Of a DNA stretch of 64,000 nt, positions 45,457 to 58,100 are shown one piece after another. The translations under genes were made by a program, and so were the position numbers. The stretch's first letter is position 1. Every line of letters starts with the position of its first letter. Origin of the DNA: Branchipolynoe longqiensis. Lineage: Eukaryota; Annelida; Polychaeta; Phyllodocida; Polynoidae. A model generated the notes under the pieces. The model was not told where the DNA came from, ran no database searches, and saw only the letters and a program-made list of their open reading frames with translations. The stretch is from contig CM059192.1 in NCBI GenBank assembly GCA_030323885.1, positions 186,001 to 250,000 of the forward strand, given 5' to 3'.

Positions 45457-46116
45457 CTAATAGCTGTCGGACACCAGGTGGCGCGTCGACTCGGTGCGGT
45501 AGCGCGTCTCGTGGCGCTGACGGTTCGGGAACTCGGGGAGGTGCTGCGAGCCCAGGATGATCTCTCCCTGGTACAGCCCGTCCTGGTACAGCCCGTCCTG
45601 GTGGAGCCCGTCCTGGTGGAGCCCGTCCTGGTGGAGCCCGTCCTGGTGGAGCCCGTCCTGGTACAGCCCGTCCTGGTACAGCCTGTCCTGGTACAGCCCG
45701 TCCTGGTACAGCCCATCGTGGTACAGCCCGCCCGGCCCGTCCAGCCCGTCAGCACCCACCGGCGCTCCCAGCGACGCAGACCGGAAACCGCGCTCCGAGT
45801 CGTCCCGGTACAGGTCGGACAGGAAGTGGGCGCGCGGGTCGAGGGAGTGCACCTCCTGAGTGCCGTCCATGGTGTAGCTATGCAGCCGTGCGCCGATCGG
45901 CGACGCGCCGGGGACCGCGTCGCGCAGCGCCGAGCGTGACGTCACCAGCTCCACCTGCGTCGCGCTGTCTGCCGTCACTCCGCGACGCGCCGGAAGCGGA
46001 AGTGTGCCGCCCATCAGCGAGGCGGCTGAGTGCGGCGGGAAGCGGCTGCTGCCCTCTAGCGGCGCCTCGATGCGCAGGTCACCCACACTGAGGCTGGTGC
46101 CGCCGTCAGGGGCCAG
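45457..46116 (-). CDS. Cadherin exon l, terminal (tail with pentapeptide repeats)
   Basis: Acceptor TGCCCTTTGCAG before 46116; stop TAG at 45457-45459. Residues 572-790: [40 protein letters not shown] and so on, then 11 pentapeptides of the form L(Y/H)QDG at residues 702-756, ending [25 protein letters not shown]. The reading frame has no break, GC content is high and the phase joins exon k, so it is coding although the repeat is probably polymorphic. No domain is recognised. Confidence 0.9.
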   Translation of the reverse strand: MAPDGGTSLSVGDLRIEAPLEGSSRFPPHSAASLMGGTLPLPARRGVTADSATQVELVTSRSALRDAVPGASPIGARLHSYTMDGTQEVHSLDPRAHFLSDLYRDDSERGFRSASLGAPVGADGLDGPGGLYHDGLYQDGLYQDRLYQDGLYQDGLHQDGLHQDGLHQDGLHQDGLYQDGLYQGEIILGSQHLPEFPNRQRHETRYRTESTRHLVSDSY

Positions 46117-49100
46117 CTGCAAAGGGCAGTCACAGTTGGCAGGGTTACCAGGGGCACACAAGGGGCACACACGGGCACACACGGGCACATAGGGCACACA
46201 AGGGCACACAGGGACACACAAGAGCACACTGGGGCACACAGTGGCACACAGGGGCACACAGGGGCACACAGGGGCACACAGGGGCACACAGGGGAACACA
46301 GGGTCACACATGGTCAAACAGGGGCACACATGGGCACACAGGGTCAAACAGGGGCACACAAGGGCGCACAAGGGCACACATGGGCACACATGGACACACA
46401 GAGGCACACAGATGCACACATGGGCACACAGGGGAACACATGGACACACATGGACACACAAGGGCACACAGGGACACACAGTGGCACACACGAGCATACA
46501 GGAGCACACATGGACACACAACATCACACAGGGACACATATGGGCACACACAGGCACATAGGGCATACAAGGACACACAGGGACACACAAGGGCACACAG
46601 GGGGACATATGGGCACACACAGACACACGGGTGCACAAACGGACACACATGTAGATTACACCTACATTACAAATACACTATAACTACACTCATGTGCACC
46701 TACATTACAAATACACTACAACTACACACATGTACACCTACATTACGAATACACTACAACTACATGCATGTACACCTACATTACAAATACACTACAACTA
46801 CATGCATGTACACCTACATTACAAATACAGTACAACTACACTCATGTACACCTACATTACAAATACACTACAACTACATGCATGTACACCTACATTACAA
46901 ATACACTACAACTACATGCATGTACACCTACATTACAAATACACTACAACTACACACATGTACACCTACATTACAAATACACTACAACTACACACATGTA
47001 CACCTACATTACAAATACACTACAAATACACGCATGTACACCTACATTACAAATACACTACAACTACACACATGTTCACCTTCCATTACAAATACACTAC
47101 AACTACATGCATGTACAGCTACATTACAAATACACTACAACTACATGCATGTACACCTACATTACACCTACATTACATATACACTACAACTACAAGCATG
47201 TAACCTACATTACAAATACAATACAACTACAGGCATGTACACATAGATTACAAATACACTACAACTACATGCATGTACACCTACATTACAAATACACTAC
47301 ACCTACATGCATGTACACCTACATTACAAATACACTACAACTACACACATGTACACCTACATTACAAATACACTACAACTACACACATGTACACCTACAT
47401 TACAAATACACTACAACTACATGGATGTACACCTTACACTACAAATACACTACAACTACATGCATGTACTGCTACATTACAAATACACTACAACTACACG
47501 CATGTACACCTACATTACACCTACATTACATATACACTACAACTACACGCATGTAACCTACATTACAAATACACTACAACTACACGCATGTACACCTACA
47601 TTACAAATACACTACAACTACATGCATGCACACCTACATTACAAATACACTACAACTACACTCATGTACACCTACATTACAAATACACTACAACTACACA
47701 CATGTACACCTACATTACACATACACTACAACTACACGCATGTACATCTACATTACAAATACACTACAACTACATGTATGCACACCTACATTACAAATAC
47801 ACTACAACTACACTCATGTACACCTACATTACAAATACACTACAACTACACACATGTACACCTACATTACAAATACACTACAACTACACGCATGTACACC
47901 TACATTACAAATACACTACAACTACATGCATGTACACCTACATTACAAATACACTACAACTACATGCATGTACACCTACATTACAAATACACTAGAACTA
48001 CATGCATGGACACCTACATTACAAATACACTACAACTACACACATGTACACCTTACATTACAAATACACTACAACTACACACATGTACACCTACATTACA
48101 AATACACTACAACTACACGCATGTACACCTTACATTACAAATACACTACAACTACATGCATGTACAGCTACATTACAAATACACTACAACTACACGCATG
48201 TACACCTACATTACACCTACATTACATATACACTACAACTACACGCATGTAACCTACATTACAAATACAATACAACTACACGCATGTACATATACATTAC
48301 AAATACACTACAACTACACTGATGTACCCCTACATTACACGCATATACACCTTACATTACTACAACTACACACATGTACACCTACATTACAAATACACTA
48401 GAACTACACACATGTACACCTACATTGCACATACACGACAACTACACACATGTACACCTACATAACAAATACACTACAACTACATGCATGTACACCTTAC
48501 ATTACAAATACACTACAACTACACGCATGTACACCTACATTACAACTAGACGCATGTACACCTTACAAATACACTACAACTACACGCATGTACACCTACA
48601 TTACAAATACACCACAACTACACACATGTACACCTACATTACAAATACACTACAACTACACTCATGTACACCTACATTACAAATACACTGCAACTACACA
48701 CATGTACACCTACATTACAAATACACTACAACTACACACATGTACACCTACATTACAAATACACTACAACTACACTCATGTACACCTACATTACAAATAC
48801 ACTACAACTACACTCATAAAACCTCCTCAGCACCCACCACCCTCCGAACAGACCACACCCTGTCCCTCTCACGCCCCCTGCCGTCCCTGCCCCACTCTCC
48901 CTTCTACTCGACCTTTGACCTCCCCTTCCCGCCCTTTGACCTCCCCTTCCCGCGCTTCTCCCCCTCTGCCCCCCCCCCCCCTCCGCCCACTCTGTCTCTC
49001 TCTGCCCCCCTCCCCCCCCCCTCTACTCCCCTCTGGCTCCTCTGTCCTCTCCCCCTCTGCCCCTCCTCCAACCCCTCTCCCTTTCTGCCCCCCTCTTCCC

Positions 49101-52100
49101 CCCCCCCCCCCCCCCCCCCACACACAACACTTTACCTGCTGGTGCGCGGTCCGCTCGTAGTTCATGGCGTACTCCGTGGTAGTCGTCTCGGTGCGGGTCG
49201 TGACGAGCGCGTTGGGCAGCGCGAGTCGCGCCGTGCCGTCTTGAGGTGACGTCACGAAGCCCGCCTCTCCGCCCGCTCCGCCCAACGCACCGCCCACCAC
49301 TCCACCCACCGCTCCGCCCGCCTTGTCGACCACGTCCAGCTTCATATTCACCTCCTGGTCCTCGTACAACTTCTCCTTCCACAACGGGTTGATCCTGGAG
49401 ACAACAGAGCATGCGCAGTGAGCAGGGGTCAGGGAGTCACAGGGTCACGTGCAGCACGGGGTCACGTGTAGCACGTGACTTGACATGCGCAGTGAGCAGC
49501 GGTCACGTGCCACGTGTAGCATGTGACTTGACCTGCATATAGTACAGGGGTCACGGGGTCACGTGTAGCACGGGGTCACATGTAACACGTGACTTGACAT
49601 GTGCAGTGAGCAGGGGTCACAGGGTCACGTGCCTCACGGGGTCACGTGTAGCACGTGACTTGACCTCCACAGTGTCCATTAGAACACCCCTCAGTCTCCA
49701 TTAGAACATCCCCCCGTGTCTGTTAGAACACCATGCTGTATCTGTTAGAACACCCCACAGTGTCCATTAGAACACTTCCAAAGTGTCCATTAGAACACCC
49801 CTCAGTCTCCATTAGAACGCCCCCGGTATCCGTTAGAACATCATGTTGTATATGTTAGAACACCGCCACAGTGTCCGTTAGAACACCCCACAGTGTCCGT
49901 TAGAACACCCCACTGTGCCTTTAGAACGCACTGAGCACTGCTGTATATATTAGAACACCCATTCAGTGTCCGTTAGAACACCCCATACTGTCCGTTAGAA
50001 CACCCCTCAGGGCCCATTAGAACATAGAACACCCGACAGTGTCCGTTGAAACTCACTGTCCTGACGGCTGGATCATGAAGCCCGACTTGAGACTGCGGCG
50101 CTTCGTGACGCCCTTCATACAGCAGCAGATGCAGCAGAGCAGCAGCAGGAGCAGGAGCAGCAGCAGCAGTGTCAGGATGACCGCGGCGAGCAGCGGGTCG
50201 ATCAGGAAGCCGCTCCAGAACGAGTTGGCCGCCTGCACCGGAAGTAGGTCACATGACACAGTTAAAGGCGCGCACACCGTCAACGAAAGGCGCCATTTTA
50301 TATACTACACAAGCCGCCATTTTACATACGTATAGTCCTTGTAACCGGGCAAGCGGAGTGATTTCAAATGGGACACCGTTGAAGGCAGTGGCCCATTTGA
50401 AATCACTCGACTCACACATGAATACTACCATGCATCCTATTTTAAATTGCACATGTATGAAGTTATTTCACTATTTGCTATTTGCTATTGAACAGAGTGA
50501 CTTCATACGGCATTAGTGCCAATTGGCCAAGCAGAAGGCAGCCCTGTATCAAAGTGTACAATAATGGATGTTGAGGGTTCAGGCGGCCTGTTCTGTAGTG
50601 AGACAAACGCTGACCGAGGTCAACACACCTTCCCTGCTTACGTAACCAGACATGAGCTTGGACAAGGTTAGCAAAGACCCGAGTGTCAATAACTTCGCAA
50701 TTTGTGTTTTTGTTTGGTTTTTAGTTGGTCGTCGTGTCCTCTGACGACACTGCCTCGTGCTAGTCTGGCATTCAGATGCAAATCGTTCAGAAATGTGAAT
50801 GTACAACAGGAATTACAAAACTGACCATCCTAACCCACACTGAACGTCGTCATGTAAACTGCAGCATTGCTTGCAAGGTCTGGTTATGTGAAGGGCATTC
50901 AAATATCTAACTTTGTCAAATAACTCTTTATTTGCTCACACACTCACTACTCACTTTCACACACTTTGCCTGCCCACTTGCCCACATAATATCAGCCCAC
51001 TTGCTAGCTGCCTACTTGCCCACTGTCTAGCTGCCCACTTTACCACATAGTATCTGCCCACTTGCCCTCCTGCTGACATGCCCACTTGCTAGCTACCACT
51101 TGCTGACTTGCCCACTTGCTAGCTGCCTACTTGTCCACAGACTAGCTGCCCACTTTACCACATAGTATCTGCCCATTTGCTAGCTGCCCACTTGCCCTCC
51201 TGCTGACTTGCCCACTTGCTAGTTGCCACTTGCTAACTTGCCCACTTCTTGCTGCCCAATTACTGCCCACATCCCGCTGCTGACTTCCCCCCCCCCCCAC
51301 ACACACACTAGCTGCCCACTTGCCCTCCTGCTGACTTGCCCACTTGCTAGTTGCCACTTGCTAACTTGCCCACTTGCTTGCTGCCCAATTACTGCCCACA
51401 TCCCGCTGCTGACTTCCCCCCCCCCCCCACACACACACACTAGCTGCCCACTTGCTAGTTTCCCACATGTCCTCCTGCCCACTTGCCCACACACCAGCAT
51501 CCCACTTGCCCACTTTCCAGCTGCCCACTTGCTCACCTGGATCTTGCTGATGGCCAGTGCTCCGGTGACGGGCCCGGCTCCTCCCGCCCCGCCCGGCCAC
51601 AGCCGGGCCTCAACCCGGGCAGCATCCCACACAAGCAGCGACCGCCCGTCCACCACGTGCAGCAAGATGTCCGTCCTGTCAGGGGCAGAGGTCAGGGGGG
51701 TCAGCGGGGTCAGAGGGGTCAGAGGGGTCAGAGGGGGCACATGGGTCACATGGGTCACATGGGTCACATGGGGCACATGGGGCACAGGGGACACATGGGT
51801 CACAGGGGACACAGGGGACACAGGGGTCACAGGAGTCACATGGGTCACATGGGTCACATGGGTCACATGGGTCACATGGGTCACATGGGTCACATGGGTC
51901 ACATGGGTCACATGGGTCACATGGGTCACATGGGTCACATGGGTCACATGGGTCACATGGGTCACAGGGGTCACAGGGGACACATGGGTCACATGGTTCA
52001 CAGGGGACACAGGGGTCACAGGGGTCACATGAGGCACAGGGGTCACATGGGTCACATGGTTCACAGGGCACACAGGGGTCACATGGGTCACAGGGGTCAC

Positions 52101-55100
52101 ATGGGTCACATCGTTCACAGGGGTCACAGGGGTCACATGGGTCACAGGGTTTCAGGGGTCACAGGGGTCATAGGAGTAAGAGGGGTCAGTCAGATATTAC
52201 TAAAGGTTTTACATGGGTCACATGGGTCACATGGGTCACATGGGTCACATGGGTCACAGGGGTCACAGGGGACACATGGGTCACATGGTTCACAAGGGTC
52301 ACAGGGGTCACAGGGGTCACAGGGGTGACAGGGGTGATGGGTCACAGGGGTCACAGGGGTCACATGGCACAAAGGGGACACAGGGGTCACAGGGGTCACA
52401 TGGGTCACAGGGGTCTCATGGGTCACATGGTTCACAGGGGTCACAGGGGTCACAGGGTCACAGGGGTCACAGGGGTCACAGGGGTCACATGGGTCACAGG
52501 GGTCTCAGGGGTGACAGGGTTCACAGGAGTAAGAGGGGTCAGTCAGATATGACTAAAGGTTTTAGATGAAATTAAAGCTGCATAGTTCGATGAAAGGATA
52601 ACATGTGCAAAACCTAGGCACTTATCTAGATTGTATGCTGCCTATTAAACGTAAATATTAGTGCACATAGTAAGCTCTTCTTGCTGCATAGGGAATACTA
52701 ACCAAATTTAATAGGACTATTTTCTTTTCTTTTCAGATTCATACTGCCTATCATGGATAAGTCTGAATAGTCTCGTTTTCATCATTAGACAGTTTGTCGA
52801 TAGAAAGCCCGAGCCTACACTTTTACTGACCGAAGGGATTTTTCACCTCCCACACCACGTAGACATGGCATGAGAGCAACTGGCCTTTTATCATTGATGA
52901 CGCTATAAGTTACACACAGCAGTAGAAATCAAAATTGGCGGAGGTGATGCCATGGGGAACAGCTTACAGTGGAACTAGTTTGTGTTCTCTTTCATTGTTT
53001 AGGTCTGCTAATTTTATAATTCAAACAATGTATTTGTAAGTAAGCTGAGTCGTCCTGCATTCAGCTCAGGTAGAATAGAAGGCTGGAATAGGTGTGTGTG
53101 GGGGTGGGGGTGGGGGGTGGGGGGGGGGGGGGTACTGACCAGCCCATGACGATGGTGTTGCCTTCCCGGTACACTCTGACGTCATTCACACACACGATGC
53201 CGCCAGTCTCGTCACGGATCCACCTGGCGGAGAAAACAGGAAGCTGGAACTCTCTTTCTGGTGGCGGCGGGAGGGGACAAACACTTACGCTGCTCTAGCT
53301 AAAAGTCGTCTGCTCTGTGTATGTGGCTGACTAAGTTGGAACTGACTTGTATCCATTAGAGGCGGGAACTGTGCGCTAAATGTCTAAATGTCGTCTAGCC
53401 TTTTAGCATGGCAGCAGACGACAAATGGCTGCTAGCAATGTGACCCGATTCGATTCGATTAAATGTGAAAGTCATTTCTCTAAAAATGGCAGCTAGCAAA
53501 TGTATTACCTTCCTAATTAATAATACAGATACGACACAATAAATATATGTAGTGCAAAGCAGAGAGTAAAAAAGATGTCACGTAGGACTTGCGGACAGTA
53601 TACGATAGGAAATTACAAGGAGTCTCGACAAATAGAAGAGCAGTATGCTATGAGGAGTTATCCTGCGTCTTGTTTTCAAGGGACACTACGGAGTGTCGAC
53701 ATTGAGAAAAGCAGTATATTATGACGAGTGATATTGTCTTTTGTTTATTTTCAGTTGGCACAAAAGAGTGTCACTATATATAAGTAGTGTACTATGAGAA
53801 GCTCTACCACGTGGCTTGCTTTTAAAGGGAACTAGAAGGGCTTGGATATGCAAAAGAGTAATATATTATAAGGAATTATCCTCCATATCTTTCCTAAAAG
53901 ACTACATGACGGTGAATATTTTCAGAAGTAGTGTGTTATGAGGAGCCATCCTCCGAGTTGGTTTCAAAGCCTGAATATTTTTAGAAGTAGTGTTTTATGG
54001 GGATTTATCCTCCGTCTTGGGTCCAAAGCCTGAATATTTCATGAAGTAGTGTGCTATGAGGAGTTATCCTCCGTCTTGGGTCCAAAGCCACCTACTGAAC
54101 AATTTCATCGAGGCGTCCCTTCATCACCTGGCTTGGCGGCTCCTGGACTGTCACTCTCACCTCATGGGCCGGGTCAGTCACAAACACCTGCAGCAGTAAG
54201 CACCACATCTACAGATATGTCCACACGCGCTTACCTCTACAAACTATTACGGTAAGATCATTCAATCCAATGCTAAAAGCAAATGAATAGTGCAAACTTT
54301 GCAGGGTACCCATATGATTATACGACACTGCACAAGAAACCCACAGAATGATCTATTCACATCCTGGTTTATTACATTGAAGTCTGCAGAAATTTCATCT
54401 ACCAGAAAATTCAAGCTTAAAGCTGCATAATGTGATGTAGCATCAAATCTTCAAAAGAAAAACACTCACCTAGATGTTATTCTACATATCTAACTTAGAT
54501 ACTGATGTACCACACAGAAGGGTACATCGAGTCAATTTAACAGAACCTGTTACTCTATATGATGTTAGAGTTTTGGCATGCTTGCCAAAATTAATCTTGG
54601 ATGTTTGCACTTCAAATATCTCAAAAGTTAACCACTTAAAATAAAAGTTACTTCAAATGGTTGATTACATCAATCAATTTAATATAGTTATCTCAGAAAC
54701 CATCAGACTATACAACTTTAAAATGAGCGCTTATCTAATTACCATGTTCCTACGCAAAGTGATCATGTGCTATGTTTTAGATTGAATGCTCAGATGAGAC
54801 CTGGCTACGTTGATTTGATTGACTCAGCTTGCTGATTGCGCAGGCGCGTGACTCACCCTGAGCGTGGTGTTGGAGGAGATGCTGCCTGAATCTGCGGCGA
54901 CGACCTGCATGGAGAAGTGCTTCTCCTTGAACAGCTGCATCAGCATGCCCGTGTACACCGAGCCGTTATAAGCGCCTGTTGGCAGAGAAGCACGCAGTCA
55001 CACACCACACGATAGTCACTCAGCCGGGTATCGGCTCACTGAATCATAGCGGAGTAGCACTATAAACGCAGTCACACACCTGCTGACAGGCTCAAATTGA

Positions 55101-58100
55101 CATGTTTGTTTGTTGTTGTTTTACGTCCTAGCAACATCTAAGTTTATATCAGGACGGGTACCGACTTGTGACAGTGCGCACTCATGGCGACTTTATAGTG
55201 CTGTCCCACTGGGAAACCAGGCTGCCGGCACCATGACCTGATATCCCACTGAGTCACATTATCCCGACACTGAGCCAACCAGTCCATGCCCTATCCTTTT
55301 AATGCCAAGCGCCTGGCTAGGAAGCGACAAGTATCAATTTTTACGTCATCGGTTTGACTTGACCAGGGTTCGAATCCACGACCCCATGATCTACCAGCAC
55401 GGGAGACGGACGCTCTAACTCATTCTGCCATCCCGCACAGTTCCCGCCTCTCCTTTTGTCTCACAGTAGCAGCTAGCTGGAGGAGGGGTGACAGTCCCTC
55501 TACTCCTCTTGTCTCACAGTAGTAGGTAGCTGGAGGAGGGGTGATAGTCCCCCCCCCCTCCCACCTCCCAACCCCACTCCCACCACTACCAATAGAAACC
55601 CCAGTATATAACCTCCCCGAAGTGGCTAGAAATAGCATAACAATTTCAGAGCCAGTCGATTTCAAAATGTCCTCAAAATTTCTTCGTGGGGCATACCCAG
55701 ATCCCCTTAGTTCCTCGTATTTTCGGCACTTGTAAATTCCATGGATGTATTTGATCCCCAAACAAAAATTCAAAGAACTCATTTACCCAAGAATCCAAGC
55801 ATGGGTATATTAAGGGAGTCCCAAGTGACCGTAACACATCATTTGACAATGCATACTCGTCAGAGCATACTACAATACATACTACAAAATACATACAAAT
55901 GAAGCCGACATTGACAAATACATATGACAAAAACATACCCTGTCAGACCATACTACAAATACATACTACAATAAATACATACTACAAATAGATACTGTCA
56001 GACCATATGACAAATACATATGACAAAAACATACTCTGTCAGAGCATACTACAAATACATACTACAAAAACATACCCTGTCGGACCATACTACAAGTACA
56101 TACTACAAAAACATACTCTGTCACTGTCAGACCATACTACAAATACATACTACAAAAACATACCCGTTCGGACCATACTACAAATTTATACAACAAAAAC
56201 ATACTCTGTCAGAGCATACTACAAAAACATACTACAAATACATTCTGTCATAGTATACTACACTTAGTCAGATCAGACAACACTATGTCAGACCAAACTG
56301 CACTCTGTCAGACCAGGCTACACTCTGTCAGACCAGACTACACTCTGTTAGACCAGAGGACACTCTGTCAGACCAGATTACACTCTGTCAGACCAGATGA
56401 TACTCTGTCAAACCAGATTACACTCTGTTAGACCAGACTACATTCTGGTATACCATACTACACTCTATCAGACCACACACCACTCTGTTAGACCACACAC
56501 CACTCTGTTAGACCATCTGACAATCTGTCAGACCAGACTACACTCTATCAGACCAGACAATGCTCGATCAGACCATACGACACTCTGTGAGATCAAACTA
56601 CACTCCATCAGACCAGACGACACTCTGTCAGACCAGACTACACTCTGTTAGATCACACGACACTCAGTCAGACCAGACGACACAATTGTTGGTTGGTTAT
56701 TGGAGATTTACGTCCTGGCAACATCTAAGGTCAAGTCAAGACGGGGTGGGGGTGGTTACCGATGCCGAAGACGCCTCTGGGTGCGGGTGAGGAGGATGTC
56801 TGGTCCCGGACGTCGATGTTGTTGAGGTTGTAGCGGACAGCGTTCTGCACGGTCGTGTCACGGTCGTGCGCGCGGATCGTCGTCACGTTTTTCCAGATCT
56901 GCGCATCGTACGACACGCCTAGAAACAAGGAATCATGTTACAGTCACACCTCACTGGTTAGATTGGTAGGTTGGTTGTTGGAGTTTTACATCCTGCCAAC
57001 ATCTGAGGTCATGCCAACTATATAGTGCTGCCCCACTGGGAAATCAGGCCATCAGCCCCATGACCCGATATCCCAGTCAGTCACATTATCCTGACACTGA
57101 GCTAACCAGTCCTTGCCCTATCCTATTAATGCAGAGCGCCAGGCTAGGAAACGACACGTATCAATTTTATAGGTCATTGGCATGACTCGACCAGGAACCG
57201 AGTTACCGACCTTCAGCACGCGAGGCCCACGCTCAACAGATTTGGACAACGCGCCCTGTCCTGACCGGGTAGGAGCGATCCAGCTAGTCAGCCCCTAACA
57301 GACGTCGTGGCGTGGGTCACGTGACGTGTACACGTGACGTGTGTCACGTGACTTGTGTCACGTATTGTTTTTCATCATAGCCTATGTGCACTGCCACAGA
57401 ACCGAGTACCGACTCTACACTGTCTCACGTGACGTGTCTCACGTGACGTGTCTCACGTGACGTGTCTCACGTGACATGTCTCACATGATGCGTCTCACGT
57501 GACGCGTCTCACGTGACACATCTCACTTGACGTGTCTCACGTGACGTGTCTCACGTGACGTGTCTCACGTGACGTATCTCACGTGACGTGTCTCACGTGA
57601 TGTGTCTCACGTGACGTGTCTCACGTGACGTGTCTCACGTGACGTGTCTCACGTGACGCGTCTCACGTGACGCGTCTCACGTGACGCGTCTCACGTGACG
57701 TGTCTCACGTGACGTGTCTGTTATAGTGTTGTTCAGTGAGATTTTAATAACAGCTGAATTAATTTAGCATATTTGCACTTCAAATATCTAAAAAGTTAGG
57801 CATTTAAAATAAAAGTGACTTCAAAGTAAAGTACGACAGACAACAACAATCACCCTATTACTGAGTATTAGTAATATATATATCTCAAAAAAAGTCTAAA
57901 TCTCAAACATCGGATTAGGCAAATTAAAAAATTAGTTTAAATATGACGAATTAATCATGAAATATTGAAGGAAAGTGGAAAACGCACAAAGCAACAGTGG
58001 GCTGGTGGATGCTCGCGCTTAAAATCTCTCAAGATAAGAGGTTACCTCAAAGTAAATTAAAGTACATTATATCAATCATTTTAATATCAACAAAATTACA

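Noticed and set aside
46380..49249. Plus-strand Thr/Tyr/His-rich frames
   Set aside because: 38-bp intronic minisatellite; frames shift with unit variants and lie antisense to the cadherin.
51219..52328. His-Met-Gly and Asp-Pro-Cys repeat frames
   Set aside because: Period-9 array in a cadherin intron, open on both strands.
54152..54161. Donor GAG|GTGAGA inside cadherin exon g
   Set aside because: It ends in phase 0 while exon h needs phase 2; using it would give a stop (GTG GAT CCG TGA) in exon h.
55420..55936. Minus-strand frames of 120 and 87 codons as a transposase remnant
   Set aside because: No recognisable domain, includes SINE head sequence and C-rich simple repeat.
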